From assembly GCA_021044545.1 (NCBI GenBank), contig CP087990.1, positions 558,001-622,000 on the forward strand: a stretch of 64,000 nt of DNA. Reading direction: 5' to 3'. Position 1 is the stretch's first letter; the number at the start of each line of letters is the position of its first letter. This document shows positions 9,495 through 18,377 of this stretch, piece after piece. This DNA is from Comamonadaceae bacterium M7527. GTDB lineage: Bacteria > Pseudomonadota > Gammaproteobacteria > Burkholderiales > Burkholderiaceae_C. Both the position numbers and the translations under genes were made by a program. The notes below the pieces were generated by a model. That model had not been told where the DNA came from and did not search any database. It saw nothing but the letters and a program-made list of their open reading frames with translations.

Positions 9495-9518
9495 TTAACC
9501 AACCGCTTGGTCGGTTAA
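9495..9518. promoter_or_regulatory. Operator-like inverted repeat upstream of aldehyde dehydrogenase
   Basis: Arms TTAACCAACC and GGTCGGTTAA flank a 4-base spacer (GCTT); nine of ten base pairs match. It lies about 35 bp before the aldehyde dehydrogenase start, in the 206-bp gap between divergent genes. AACC/GGTT palindromes of this shape are typical of TetR-family operators, but no regulator gene is adjacent, so the regulator is unknown. Confidence 0.5.
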
Positions 9519-9552
9519 TTGTTTCAACATATTCAAACGCCAAAGAGACAAC

Positions 9553-10983
9553 ATGAAAACCTATGCGCAGCACTACATTGACGGGCAATGGGTCAACGCC
9601 AGTGGCAACACCACGCTGAACGTGACCGACTCCAATACTGAAGAGGTTATTGCCACCGTGCCCGCGGGCAGTGCAGCAGACGCACAGAGCGCGGTATTGG
9701 CCGCACGCAGGGCTTTTCCAGCATGGTCTGCATTAAGCGTGGAACAGCGCGCTGGCTACCTGGACAAAGTAGCCGCTGGCTTAAAGGCGCGCGCCGACGA
9801 CCTGACTGCAACCATTGCCAGTGAGGTGGGTATGCCACTCAAGATGGCTGGCATGGTGCAAGTGGGCATGCCTATATTCAACTGGGGCAACTTTGCCAAA
9901 GTCGCACGCGCCTTTGAGTTTGAAAGCGAAATCAAACACTCGTTGATCGTGCGCGAGGCGATTGGCGTCGTGGGGTGTATTACGCCCTGGAATTTTCCGC
10001 TGAACCAAATCGCACTCAAAGTGGCGCCCGCGCTGGTGGCAGGCTGCACCGTCGTGCTAAAGCCGTCAGAGATCGCGCCCATCAACGCCATTATCTTGAC
10101 CGAGGTGATACACGAGGCGGGCGTGCCTGCGGGCGTGTTCAACCTGGTGAATGGCTTGGGCCCGGAAGTGGGTGAGGTGCTGGCCAGCCATCCTGAAGTG
10201 GACATGGTGAGCTTTACGGGTTCTACCCGCGCGGGCAAGCGTGTAGGTGAGCTGGCATCACAAAGCATCAAACGTGTGGCGTTGGAGCTTGGCGGTAAAT
10301 CTGCCAGCGTGGTGTTGGACGATGCCGATTTTGCCGCAGCCATCAAGGGCTCTGTAGGCGCTTGTTTGCTCAACAGCGGTCAAACCTGCTCGGCGCACAC
10401 ACGTTTGCTGGTGCCCGCGTCGCGCTACGACGAGGCCAAAGCCCTGGCCAAAGCGGTCATTGAGCGCTTCACCATTGGCAACGCCTTTGACGAGGGCAGC
10501 AAATTAGGTCCCCTGGTAAGCGCAGCGCAGCGTGACCGTGTGCTCAGTCTCATACAACTTGGCCTGGACGAAGGTGCAGAGCTCATTGCTGGTGGCGCAG
10601 ACAAGCCCGCATTTGACAAGGGCTACTTTGTACAGCCAACTATTTTGGGTGTGCAACGTCACCACACACTGGCACGGGAAGAAATTTTCGGCCCAGTCCT
10701 GGTGATGCTGACTTACAAAGACGAAGACGAGGCTGTGGCCATTGCCAACGAGACGGTTTACGGCTTGGGTGGCGGCGTATGGGCTGGCACAGATGAGCGC
10801 GCCATTGCTGTGGCCAGGCGCCTTCGCACAGGTCAAGTGGACATCAACGGTGCACCATTCAATGCCAATGCGCCATTTGGCGGCTACAAACAGTCGGGAA
10901 ACGGCCGCGAAAACGGCGTGTTTGGTTTGGAGGAGTTCCTGGAGGTCAAAGCCATTCAAAGGCCTGTGCCCAAACAAACCTAG
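9553..10983 (+). CDS. NAD(P)-dependent aldehyde dehydrogenase family protein
   Basis: A 476-residue ALDH-superfamily enzyme that oxidises an aldehyde to the carboxylic acid. The cofactor-binding segment ITPWNFPLNQ (near 139-148), the FTGSTRAGK loop, the general-base Glu245 in LELGGKS and the nucleophile Cys279 in NSGQTCSAH are all present, as is the C-terminal PFGGYKQSG. The length is normal for the hydrolytic ALDH family. The sequence alone does not fix the substrate. It stands alone behind a palindromic operator-like site, so it is probably induced separately from its neighbours. Confidence 0.92.
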   Translation: MKTYAQHYIDGQWVNASGNTTLNVTDSNTEEVIATVPAGSAADAQSAVLAARRAFPAWSALSVEQRAGYLDKVAAGLKARADDLTATIASEVGMPLKMAGMVQVGMPIFNWGNFAKVARAFEFESEIKHSLIVREAIGVVGCITPWNFPLNQIALKVAPALVAGCTVVLKPSEIAPINAIILTEVIHEAGVPAGVFNLVNGLGPEVGEVLASHPEVDMVSFTGSTRAGKRVGELASQSIKRVALELGGKSASVVLDDADFAAAIKGSVGACLLNSGQTCSAHTRLLVPASRYDEAKALAKAVIERFTIGNAFDEGSKLGPLVSAAQRDRVLSLIQLGLDEGAELIAGGADKPAFDKGYFVQPTILGVQRHHTLAREEIFGPVLVMLTYKDEDEAVAIANETVYGLGGGVWAGTDERAIAVARRLRTGQVDINGAPFNANAPFGGYKQSGNGRENGVFGLEEFLEVKAIQRPVPKQT

Positions 10984-11016
10984 TGCCAGGCCACTGGTGA
11001 CTTGCTTTGGCATGCG

Positions 11017-11033
11017 CCCAGAGAAGCTCTGGG
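11017..11033. terminator. Possible weak hairpin terminator after aldehyde dehydrogenase
   Basis: A perfect 7-bp stem, CCCAGAG and CTCTGGG with a 3-base loop AAG, lies 34 bp after the aldehyde dehydrogenase stop. No T-run follows on the plus strand, so it may be a weak or Rho-assisted terminator or simply an RNA 3'-end structure. Confidence 0.35.
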
Positions 11034-11078
11034 TGCGCACGATATAGTGGTGACCAGTCACTGTTTTAGGACACCGCT

Positions 11079-13601
11079 ATGAAACGCTCATTCGCTCGTT
11101 TGGCACTGCATGCTGTGTGGATGCTGCCTCTGGTTGGCGCCATAGGCTTGGGTGCGGCGGTGCTGGTGTACGCACTCAACAGCCAAACACCCTTGGACGG
11201 CACGTTCACAGCGCCTGGTTTGCGCCAACCTGTGAGCGTGACCCGCAATGCCAGCGACGTCACGACCATTCAAGCCCAGTCTGCCACCGATGCGTGGTAC
11301 ACCATGGGCTGGGTACACGCCAGTGAGCGAGCGTGGCAGCTTGAGTTCAATCGTCGCGTGGTACGTGGCACTTTGTCCGAAGTGCTGGGTGAGGCCACGC
11401 TGGATACAGACAAGCTGCTGCGTACCCTGGGCATTTACAAAGTGGCGCAGCAGCAGCTGGCCGCATTGCCCGCCAAGGCACAACAAGCCTTGCAGGCATA
11501 CAGCAACGGCATCAACGACTCACTGGCTGGGCAAACCCAGTGGCTGACACCCGAGTTCACTTTATTGGGTGTGAACGCCAAGGCGCGGGCGCAGAAAGGG
11601 CAGTTCTGGACACCTGCTGACTCTGTGGGCTGGTCCTTGATGATGGCGCTGGACCTTGGCGGCAACTGGAGTCACGAGTTTGCGCGGTTTAGCTTGTTGC
11701 AAACGCTAGACACCCAAGCGCTGTGGCAAATCATGCCGCCTTATGCGCGACAACAAATACCTGAAGCGCCCGCAACCAGCCTGGACTTGGGCCAGTTGTA
11801 CCAGTCGCTAGGCGCTTACAGTACGGACGGTGTGGCCCCAAGCCGTGCGCGTGCCGATGTCAACGGCTTGAGAGAGCAGGTGGGCGCAGCTGCCAACGCA
11901 TGGGTGGCGCAGTTGGGCAGCCTGGACGGCAAAGGCTCGAACAACTGGGTCGTGGCTGGCCAGAACACGCGCAGCGGTCAGCCCATGTTGGCCAATGACC
12001 CGCACCTGGGTCTCAGTGCGCCGGCGCTATGGTATGTGGCCCATTTAAAAGCGCCTGCAAGTGACGAATGGCCAGCCATGGACGTGCGCGGCGCGACGCT
12101 GCCGGGTTTACCCGTGGTGGTGTTGGGACATACCGCTGGTGTGGCATGGGGCTTTACCAATGTGGGGCCAGACGTACAAGACTTGTACCTGGAGCAGCTC
12201 AAGCCAGATGCACCCGATTTGTACCGTGTGCCGTCGCCAGCAGGGGCAGGGGAGTTTCAAACGTTTGCCACACGGGCTGAAACCATCAAGATCAAGGGCG
12301 ATGACGACTACACCTTCACCGTGCGTAGCAGCCGCCATGGCCCAGTTGTCAGCGACGTGCAGCCTGCCTACGACAGCGTTCTGGACAAAACGCGCTACGC
12401 GATTGCGTTGCGCTGGAGTGCTTTAGAGCCAAACAACAAGACTGTGTTGGCTGGCCTCAATGCCAACTTTGCCACCGATGTGGCCAGCTTGGAACAGGCT
12501 TACGCCGACCACCATTCGCCCATGCAAAACGTAGTCATGGCGGACACCAACGGGCGCATTCGTTACAAAGCCATTGGCACCACACCTGTACGCAACCGTG
12601 CCAACGACATCATGGGTGTGGCCCCTAACCCGGGCTGGGACGCCAAATACGACTGGGCAGGGTGGCTGCCTTACGCCGACACGCCTGAGGATGATGGCGC
12701 TGCTGGCTGGATAGCCACAGCCAATCAGCGCATACACGACACCAAGTACCCGCACTTTATAACCAGTGACTGGGCCACCAGCCACCGCATGCGCCGAATC
12801 AGCAAGTTGATGGCGCAAAGCCCGCTGCACGATGCACAGTCTTTTGCGACCATGCAAATGGATCAGGTGTCGCTATCTGCGCTGTCGTTGTTGCCTTACT
12901 TGCAGCGCAGCACCAGCGACCATGTACTGGCACCCGCTGCAGCCAAGGCGCTGGCCGGTTTTGATGGCGACATGCGGGTGAACTCACCGGCGGCGTTGAT
13001 GGTCTCGGTGTGGGCGCATGAGTTGACACAACTGGTGATAAGGCCGCGACTAGGCCAAGACAAGTTTGACAAGCTATACGGCAAGCGCCAGTTTAGGGAG
13101 GGGCTGTTGGGCATACTGGCCAGCGACAACACCGACTGGTGTGGCCAAGCCGGCTGCAAGCCCCTCATGAATCAAGCGCTTACGCTCACACTAAACCAGT
13201 TAAGTGCCGATATGGGGCCAGACCTCAGCAAGTGGCAGTGGGGAAATGCCCACACAGCCATCAGCAGCCACAAACCATTTGGCAATGTTGGGGTGTTGGC
13301 CAAGTTGTTCAACGTACAAGTGCCAGTGGGTGGTGATGGCTATACCGTTAACGTGGGGCGTTATCACGCCAGCGGCGAGCGGCCCTTTGCGGTGGTACAC
13401 GCCGCATCATTGCGCGCGATTTATGACTTGTCCGATTTGTCAAAGTCGCAGTTCATGTACCAAACCGGCCAAAGCGGCAATGTGCTGTCCAACCGTTACG
13501 GCGACATGAGCGCTGAATGGGCCAATGGACGGTATCGCTTGCTGGGTGTGCAGGGCGAAGTACCGCAGCACACCATGCAGCTGCTGCCCACAGTACGCTG
13601 A
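11079..13601 (+). CDS. Penicillin acylase family protein (N-terminal nucleophile amidohydrolase)
   Basis: An 840-residue Ntn-hydrolase of the penicillin/acylhomoserine-lactone acylase family, which hydrolyses amide bonds of acylated substrates. A hydrophobic segment near residues 10-32 should act as a signal peptide or anchor and send the enzyme to the periplasm. The alpha-chain region contains the YTMGWVHASERAWQLE motif. The autocatalytic cleavage site is Gly286-Ser287 in KGSNNWVV, with Ser287 becoming the beta-chain nucleophile; LANDPHLG follows as expected. Members act on penicillins, aculeacin or acyl-homoserine lactones, and which one applies here cannot be told. It is a single-gene unit. 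Confidence 0.9.
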   Translation: MKRSFARLALHAVWMLPLVGAIGLGAAVLVYALNSQTPLDGTFTAPGLRQPVSVTRNASDVTTIQAQSATDAWYTMGWVHASERAWQLEFNRRVVRGTLSEVLGEATLDTDKLLRTLGIYKVAQQQLAALPAKAQQALQAYSNGINDSLAGQTQWLTPEFTLLGVNAKARAQKGQFWTPADSVGWSLMMALDLGGNWSHEFARFSLLQTLDTQALWQIMPPYARQQIPEAPATSLDLGQLYQSLGAYSTDGVAPSRARADVNGLREQVGAAANAWVAQLGSLDGKGSNNWVVAGQNTRSGQPMLANDPHLGLSAPALWYVAHLKAPASDEWPAMDVRGATLPGLPVVVLGHTAGVAWGFTNVGPDVQDLYLEQLKPDAPDLYRVPSPAGAGEFQTFATRAETIKIKGDDDYTFTVRSSRHGPVVSDVQPAYDSVLDKTRYAIALRWSALEPNNKTVLAGLNANFATDVASLEQAYADHHSPMQNVVMADTNGRIRYKAIGTTPVRNRANDIMGVAPNPGWDAKYDWAGWLPYADTPEDDGAAGWIATANQRIHDTKYPHFITSDWATSHRMRRISKLMAQSPLHDAQSFATMQMDQVSLSALSLLPYLQRSTSDHVLAPAAAKALAGFDGDMRVNSPAALMVSVWAHELTQLVIRPRLGQDKFDKLYGKRQFREGLLGILASDNTDWCGQAGCKPLMNQALTLTLNQLSADMGPDLSKWQWGNAHTAISSHKPFGNVGVLAKLFNVQVPVGGDGYTVNVGRYHASGERPFAVVHAASLRAIYDLSDLSKSQFMYQTGQSGNVLSNRYGDMSAEWANGRYRLLGVQGEVPQHTMQLLPTVR

Positions 13602-13671
13602 TGCAGGTGGCAGGCTAGTTGCTGCGGTGTGGCAGCTGGCTAACTAACTGACTGACTTCTACCTTCGCTAC

Positions 13672-13689
13672 TTATGTTAGTTAACATAA
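13672..13689. repeat. Perfect AT-rich palindrome between convergent genes
   Basis: Perfect 8-bp arms TTATGTTA and TAACATAA are separated by GT. The site lies in the 140-bp gap between the 3' ends of the acylase and ankyrin genes. With no T-run and an AT-only stem it is a poor terminator, and it could be a protein-binding site. The rest of the gap shows nothing recognisable apart from short TAACTAACTGACTGAC-like iterations. Confidence 0.4.
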
Positions 13690-13741
13690 TATACATTGTG
13701 GAATGTTTAATATAAAGCACCATTAACGTAAGTGTGTCCAG

Positions 13742-14503
13742 TCACCAGGTTCCCTTGGGCAAGGCTGCGTTGTCCAGTGCAACCTGATCCAGTAGTCTGA
13801 TTGAATCTGGCTTGGCGCCTGCCTTGGCGAAATCCAATGCGCTAAGACCTTTGGCGTTGATCAGGTTGACGTCTGCGCCCAGTTCCACCAGCAGCTTCAC
13901 GCTGTCTGGCCGACCGTAGCGCGCGGCCATCATCAGAGGCGTCGTGCCATTGGGCGATTCGGCGTCTATATAGGCGTAGTTGTCCAGCAGCAAACTGATC
14001 ATGGCGGGCGCTTGTTCGTAAGTGGCGGCTGCGGCGTAATGCAGCGGTGTCCAGCCCGGGTGGTTGATGGCGGCTTTGGCTGCAATCAAGGATTGCGCCA
14101 GTGCCACCTGGCCACGCAGCACGGCCAGCATCAGCGGGGTTTCGCCCGCCTTGTTGCGCGCATCAAGATCAACGCCGGGCTGGCGCAACAGGACCTGGGC
14201 AATGCGTGGCGCTGGAAGGCTTACTGCTTCATGTAAGGCTGTGTTGCCGTTTGCAAGGCGCAAGTTGGGGTCGGCGCCAGCAAATACCGCATTGCTAAAC
14301 GCCCATTCATCGTCTTTTTGAAGGGCGTCCCAAAACCTCTGTTCGCGCGCCGCCTGTTGCTGCTCAGCGGTTGGGGCTGGCTTGGGTGATGACTTTGGAG
14401 CGGATTGAATCAGTGGCACGTCATCGGTGTCCTGGTGGCTGGGAAACACGGTTTGCGCCTGTGATGGCAAGCCTGGGCTTAACGCCCAGCACACCATTAA
14501 CAA
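13742..14503 (-). CDS. Ankyrin repeat protein, probably exported
   Basis: A 253-residue protein with about five ankyrin repeats over residues 60-240, recognisable by NGNTALHEAV, AGETPLMLAV, PGWTPLHYAA, NGTTPLMMAA and KGLSALDFAK. The N terminus is short and hydrophobic and ends in PSQAQ, which looks like a signal-peptidase site. A Pro/Ser/Gln-rich linker follows. The start is uncertain: a TTG at 14503 or an ATG two codons later. Such proteins serve as protein-interaction scaffolds; no partner is suggested by the neighbourhood. Confidence 0.85.
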   Translation of the reverse strand: MLMVCWALSPGLPSQAQTVFPSHQDTDDVPLIQSAPKSSPKPAPTAEQQQAAREQRFWDALQKDDEWAFSNAVFAGADPNLRLANGNTALHEAVSLPAPRIAQVLLRQPGVDLDARNKAGETPLMLAVLRGQVALAQSLIAAKAAINHPGWTPLHYAAAATYEQAPAMISLLLDNYAYIDAESPNGTTPLMMAARYGRPDSVKLLVELGADVNLINAKGLSALDFAKAGAKPDSIRLLDQVALDNAALPKGTW

Positions 14504-14619
14504 AGGCCAAGTAAATCTATACTAAATAGATATTTATCATAGTATTGCAGGTATTTATTCATGTAGTTTGTCATGCAACATGAAGTTGCAAACCCTCCCC
14601 CAAATCACGCGCTGATGGC

Positions 14620-15435
14620 TCAGGGCTGGGCTTGCGCCTTTGAAAACAGCCTGTAAAAGTTCTCTGTGCTCAAGCGCCCTACTTCTTCAACGGCAATGCC
14701 CTTTGTTTGCGCCACTTGTTGCGCCACCAAGGGCACAAAGGCTGGGCTGTTGGTTTTACCTCTGTGTGGCGTGGGTGCCAAATAAGGGCTGTCGGTCTCA
14801 ATCAGCAGCCTGTCCAGCGGCACATAAGCCACTACATCTCTGATATCCGCCGCATTTTTAAAAGTAATAATGCCCGAGAAGGAGATGTAGTAGCCAATAT
14901 CCAAGGCTGCCTTGGCCACCTCCAAGCTTTCAGTAAAGCAGTGCAACACGCCTCTGGACTGTGGGCCATCGCCCGCACTGGCGCTGCCAAAGCCGCCTAT
15001 ATCCCGCAACATGGCCATGGTGTCTGCGCTGGCGCTGCGCGTGTGCACCACCAACGGTAAATCAGTGGCCCTGCCCGCACGTATGTGTGTGGCAAAGCGG
15101 TCTCTTTGCCATTGCATATCGTCTATGGTGCGCCCGTTTAAGCGGTAGTAGTCCAGTCCTGTCTCGCCAATGCCCACTATGCGTGGGTTGGCCGCACGCT
15201 GTACCAGCCAGTCAAAGCTGGGCTCAGCCACCCCCTCGTTGTCTGGGTGTACGCCCACGGTAGCCCATAGGTTGGCGTGCTGTTGGGCCAAGTGTAAAAC
15301 GTCGTCGGCCTCCTCTACCGTGGTACAGATGCACACCGCCTGGTCCACATGTGCCTCAGCCATGCGCTGCAATATGCTGTCCAGGTTGCCCTTGAGCTCA
15401 GGGAAGTTCAGGTGGCAGTGAGAGTCAATAAACAT
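14620..15435 (-). CDS. tatD: TatD family metal-dependent hydrolase (DNase-like)
   Basis: A 271-residue TIM-barrel hydrolase beginning MFIDSHCHLNFPEL, the metal-binding HxH motif of TatD. Other family features are GIGETGLDYYR (metal-binding Glu), LPLVVHTRSA, GVLHCFTES and the late LLIETDSPYLAP with the catalytic Asp. Members have 3'-5' exonuclease or DNA-repair-related activity. It starts 16 bp after holB ends and lies in the conserved tmk-holB-tatD order. Relatives often carry a pilZ gene between holB and tatD, which is absent here. Confidence 0.93.
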   Translation of the reverse strand: MFIDSHCHLNFPELKGNLDSILQRMAEAHVDQAVCICTTVEEADDVLHLAQQHANLWATVGVHPDNEGVAEPSFDWLVQRAANPRIVGIGETGLDYYRLNGRTIDDMQWQRDRFATHIRAGRATDLPLVVHTRSASADTMAMLRDIGGFGSASAGDGPQSRGVLHCFTESLEVAKAALDIGYYISFSGIITFKNAADIRDVVAYVPLDRLLIETDSPYLAPTPHRGKTNSPAFVPLVAQQVAQTKGIAVEEVGRLSTENFYRLFSKAQAQP

Positions 15436-15451
15436 GAAAACCGATGCGTTG

Positions 15452-16531
15452 TTAAGAGTAAATGCGTGTGGGGGTTAGGCGTGGGCACCCGTGGGCAAAG
15501 GCCGCGTGGGCTTGGCCGCAGGCAAACACCATGGCTGCGTCTGCCATCCAGGCCTCGGTTTGAAGGCCTGCGTTGTAGGGGTGTTCTACCGTGCGCCGCC
15601 AGCCTGCCAAGCGCTGGGCCCATTGTTCCAGGCTGCGCAGGTGCGGCAAGGCAGGCAAATCGGTCGCCTCAAAAAACCTGGGCGCCGCACCTACCCAGAC
15701 CGCCTGTGCATCGTGGGCAATTTTTTGAAGTGTGTCCAGCACAACGACAGCGTCCCAGTCTTGCATGCCTGCCAGTTGGCCGGCGGCCACGGCCTTGGGC
15801 AAAGCACTCCACTGCGCCGCGCTAAGGCCCAACTCGGCCCAGGCCAAGGCGTCCATGGGCCGTCCGCCAGCGGCGCGCAGCCAGGTGGTCGCAGCTTGTG
15901 CGCTGGGTGCCGGCTCAACGGTGGTGCCAAGCCAGTCGGTGCAAGTGGCGGCATCTGGCCAGGCCATGGTGTGGGTGAGGCAGCGGCTGCGTATGGTGGG
16001 CAGCAACATGTGCGCAGCCTCGGTGGCCAGCACAAAGCGCACGTCGCCGGGCGGCTCTTCCAGGGTTTTCAGCAGGGTGTTGGCCGATTCCACATTGAGC
16101 CGCTGCGCCGGGTAAACAAGCACCACTTGGTAGCGTGCCCGTGCACGTGTCATCTGGGTAAATGCCACGGCTGAACGCGCCGCATCCACCCGAATCCATC
16201 GGCTTGGTTTGCGCTCTTTTTTGTCTATGGCGTCTTGTGCTGCGGCTGGCAGCGGCCAGTCCAGGCCGGGGGCAACCGTCTCGGGCATCAACACGTGCAA
16301 GTCGGGGTGGGTGCGCACCTCGACGCTGTGGCAAGCACCGCATTGGCCGCAGGCACCAGCATCTGTGGGTGCGTCACAAAGCCACGTTTTGGCCAAGGCA
16401 TAAGCCAACTCGTACTGGCCAAGGCCAGGCGGGCCGCTTAGCAGTAGTGCATGTCCGCGCTGCTGCATCAAGGCCTTTAACTGGTCTTGCAGCCAGGGTG
16501 CCAAGGCGGTTGGGGGCCTTAAGTCGCTCAC
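15452..16531 (-). CDS. holB: DNA polymerase III subunit delta'
   Basis: This is the delta' subunit of the clamp-loader complex. The 359-residue protein has a degenerate P-loop (LLLSGPPGLGQYELA near residues 30-44, lacking the Lys of an active ATPase, as expected for delta'), a zinc-binding cysteine set in CGQCGACHS, and the sensor-1 region VRFVLATEAAHMLLPTIRSRC. Its start overlaps the tmk stop by 4 bp and tatD follows, matching the conserved gene order. Confidence 0.93.
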   Translation of the reverse strand: MSDLRPPTALAPWLQDQLKALMQQRGHALLLSGPPGLGQYELAYALAKTWLCDAPTDAGACGQCGACHSVEVRTHPDLHVLMPETVAPGLDWPLPAAAQDAIDKKERKPSRWIRVDAARSAVAFTQMTRARARYQVVLVYPAQRLNVESANTLLKTLEEPPGDVRFVLATEAAHMLLPTIRSRCLTHTMAWPDAATCTDWLGTTVEPAPSAQAATTWLRAAGGRPMDALAWAELGLSAAQWSALPKAVAAGQLAGMQDWDAVVVLDTLQKIAHDAQAVWVGAAPRFFEATDLPALPHLRSLEQWAQRLAGWRRTVEHPYNAGLQTEAWMADAAMVFACGQAHAAFAHGCPRLTPTRIYS

Positions 16532-17214
16532 GCCACGTTGCCTTTGAATGCGGCACTATTGACCATAATGGCCAGCCAGCCGCGTTGCACCACCTGATGG
16601 GTGATGTGCTGCCACACCAAGTGCTTGCTCTGGTCTGCGTTGATACGCACCATACGCCCGGCTGAGGTCTCAAAACGGGCTTGGTAGCCACTGCGCACAC
16701 GCTCGAAAAAGTCCAGGGATTGTGCTTCAAAGCGGTCGGCTTCACGCGCTTGCGCCAGCCGCTCAGCCGCCACCGCTGGGGGCAAGTCAAACCACAGACT
16801 CAGGTCGGGTTGACGCAGACCGGATTGATCCGCCTTGGTTTGCACCCACTGCTCCAAGGTGGTGAGTGTGGCCAAGTCAAAGCCGCGCCCTGCCCCTTGG
16901 TAGGCAAAAGTGGCGTCTGTGAAGCGGTCGCAAATCACAACGCTGCCCTTGGCCAGCGCGGGCTCAATTACGGTGACCAAATGGTCCCGTCTGGCGGCAA
17001 ACACCAGCAAGGCTTCAGTGAGTGGGTCCATGGCTTCGTGCAAGACCAGTTCGCGCAAGCGCTCGGCCAATGGCGTGCCGCCAGGCTCACGGGTCAGCAC
17101 CACATCGCGCCCTTGCTCTCTGAATAAATGCGCCAAGCCCTCGATGTGCGTGGACTTGCCAGCGCCATCGATGCCTTCAAAGCTGATAAATAAACCGCGT
17201 TTGAGCTGACTCAT
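16528..17214 (-). CDS. tmk: Thymidylate kinase
   Basis: Phosphorylates dTMP to dTDP. The 228-residue protein has the P-loop FEGIDGAGKST near residues 12-22, the DR motif with LID-adjacent residues in CDRFTDATFAYQGAGRG, and LTREPGGTPLAERLR, all typical of bacterial Tmk. The C terminus is somewhat longer than in E. coli. It overlaps holB by 4 bp and follows mltG by 47 bp, so mltG, tmk, holB and tatD probably form one transcript. Confidence 0.95.
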   Translation of the reverse strand: MSQLKRGLFISFEGIDGAGKSTHIEGLAHLFREQGRDVVLTREPGGTPLAERLRELVLHEAMDPLTEALLVFAARRDHLVTVIEPALAKGSVVICDRFTDATFAYQGAGRGFDLATLTTLEQWVQTKADQSGLRQPDLSLWFDLPPAVAAERLAQAREADRFEAQSLDFFERVRSGYQARFETSAGRMVRINADQSKHLVWQHITHQVVQRGWLAIMVNSAAFKGNVA

Positions 17215-17261
17215 AGTGATGGGGATGTCAATGTAAACAAGTGTCTAGCTTAACGCCCAAA

Positions 17262-18267
17262 TCAGCGGCCAAAAATATAGCGTTGTACGGCCATGTTGTG
17301 CTCGGCCAGGTTGTTGCTAAAGGCGCTTTGGCCGTTACCCTTGGCAACAAAGTAAAACGCCTTGGTGGGCGCAGGTGACACAGCAGCCGCCAACGATGCC
17401 GCGCCAGGCATAGCAATGGGCGTAGGGGGTAGACCCGCCCGGGTATAGCTGTTGTAAGGCGTATCCGTGCGCAGGTGTATGCGGCGCAGGTTGCCGTCAA
17501 AGGCGTCGCCCAAGCCATAAATGACGGTGGGGTCTGTTTGCAGGCGCATGCCAATGGCCAAGCGGTTGGCAAACACGCTGGCAACCAATGGGCGGTCTGG
17601 GTCGTGGTTGGTTTCTTTTTCAATAATGCTGGCCAGTATCAACAGTTCATCAGGGGTGTTAACAGGTGTTTGTTCGCTGCGCTTGGCCCAGGCTTTCGCC
17701 AACTCGGTGTCCATGAGCTTGGCCGCCTGGCGCAGCACATCCAAATCATCGGCGTGCTTGGGAAACACATAGGTGTCAGGGAAAAACCGCCCTTCCGGGT
17801 GCTGGCCGTTGCGCCCCAGCGCCGCCATGATGCGGCTGTCTGTCCAGTCGCTTGTAACCGGTTCAAGGTCAGGGGCGTCAGCAAGCGCTTGGCGCACTTG
17901 TTTAAAAGTCCAGCCCTCAATGAGGGTGACTTTGCGCAACGCCTGTTTGCCCTGCACCAACACGTCAATCAGCTGTGTAGGCGTAATGCCAGGGGCCAGC
18001 TCATAACTACCGGCCTTTATCACGCGCTTGGCCTGACCAGCGAAACCACTCAAACAGCAAGCGCGTGGGCGTGGCCACGCCCGCCTTGTTCAGTGCCCTG
18101 GCAACGTCCATCGCGTTTGCACTGGGCGGTACACGCAAGTCCAGCACGTCTTGATTGGCCTCAAGTGTGATGGGCAGCGGCTTTTGGCTCCACCAGGCCA
18201 CGCCCGCCACCGCACCCAGCACGGCAAGCACAGCGGCAATGAATAGAAATTTGAGCGTCTTTAGCAT
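17262..18267 (-). CDS. mltG: Endolytic transglycosylase MltG, interrupted by a frameshift
   Basis: MltG is an inner-membrane lytic transglycosylase that cuts nascent peptidoglycan strands. The N terminus (MLKTLKFLFIAAVLAVLGAVAG) is a membrane anchor, a LysM-like region follows, and the catalytic YceG region contains LASIIEKET with the catalytic Glu, FANRL and TPYNSYTRAGLPPTPIAMPG. The reading frame changes at about 18023-18030: the first frame ends in GQARDKGR while the second continues with RVIKAGSYELAPG. Restoring one CG dinucleotide in the GCGC run would give a continuous protein of about 335 residues. Either a sequence error or a real lesion is possible; the error is more likely given ten similar cases nearby. 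Confidence 0.9.
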
Positions 18268-18377
18268 GGGGTTGACTAGGTATACAACTGGGCCGGCAAG
18301 GTTGATGACAGCACAGCATAATCATCGCATTATTTCTGTTTGATTCGACTCTTAAACCTCACAAGGCCGCGCGCGAC

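Noticed and set aside
11050..11061. Short palindrome GTGAC-CA-GTCAC upstream of the acylase gene
   Set aside because: The arms are only 5 bp and could occur by chance; no further support for an operator.
18268..18377. Promoter pair between mltG and ygfZ
   Set aside because: Promoters must exist here, but no -35/-10 pair with acceptable spacing could be defended on either strand.
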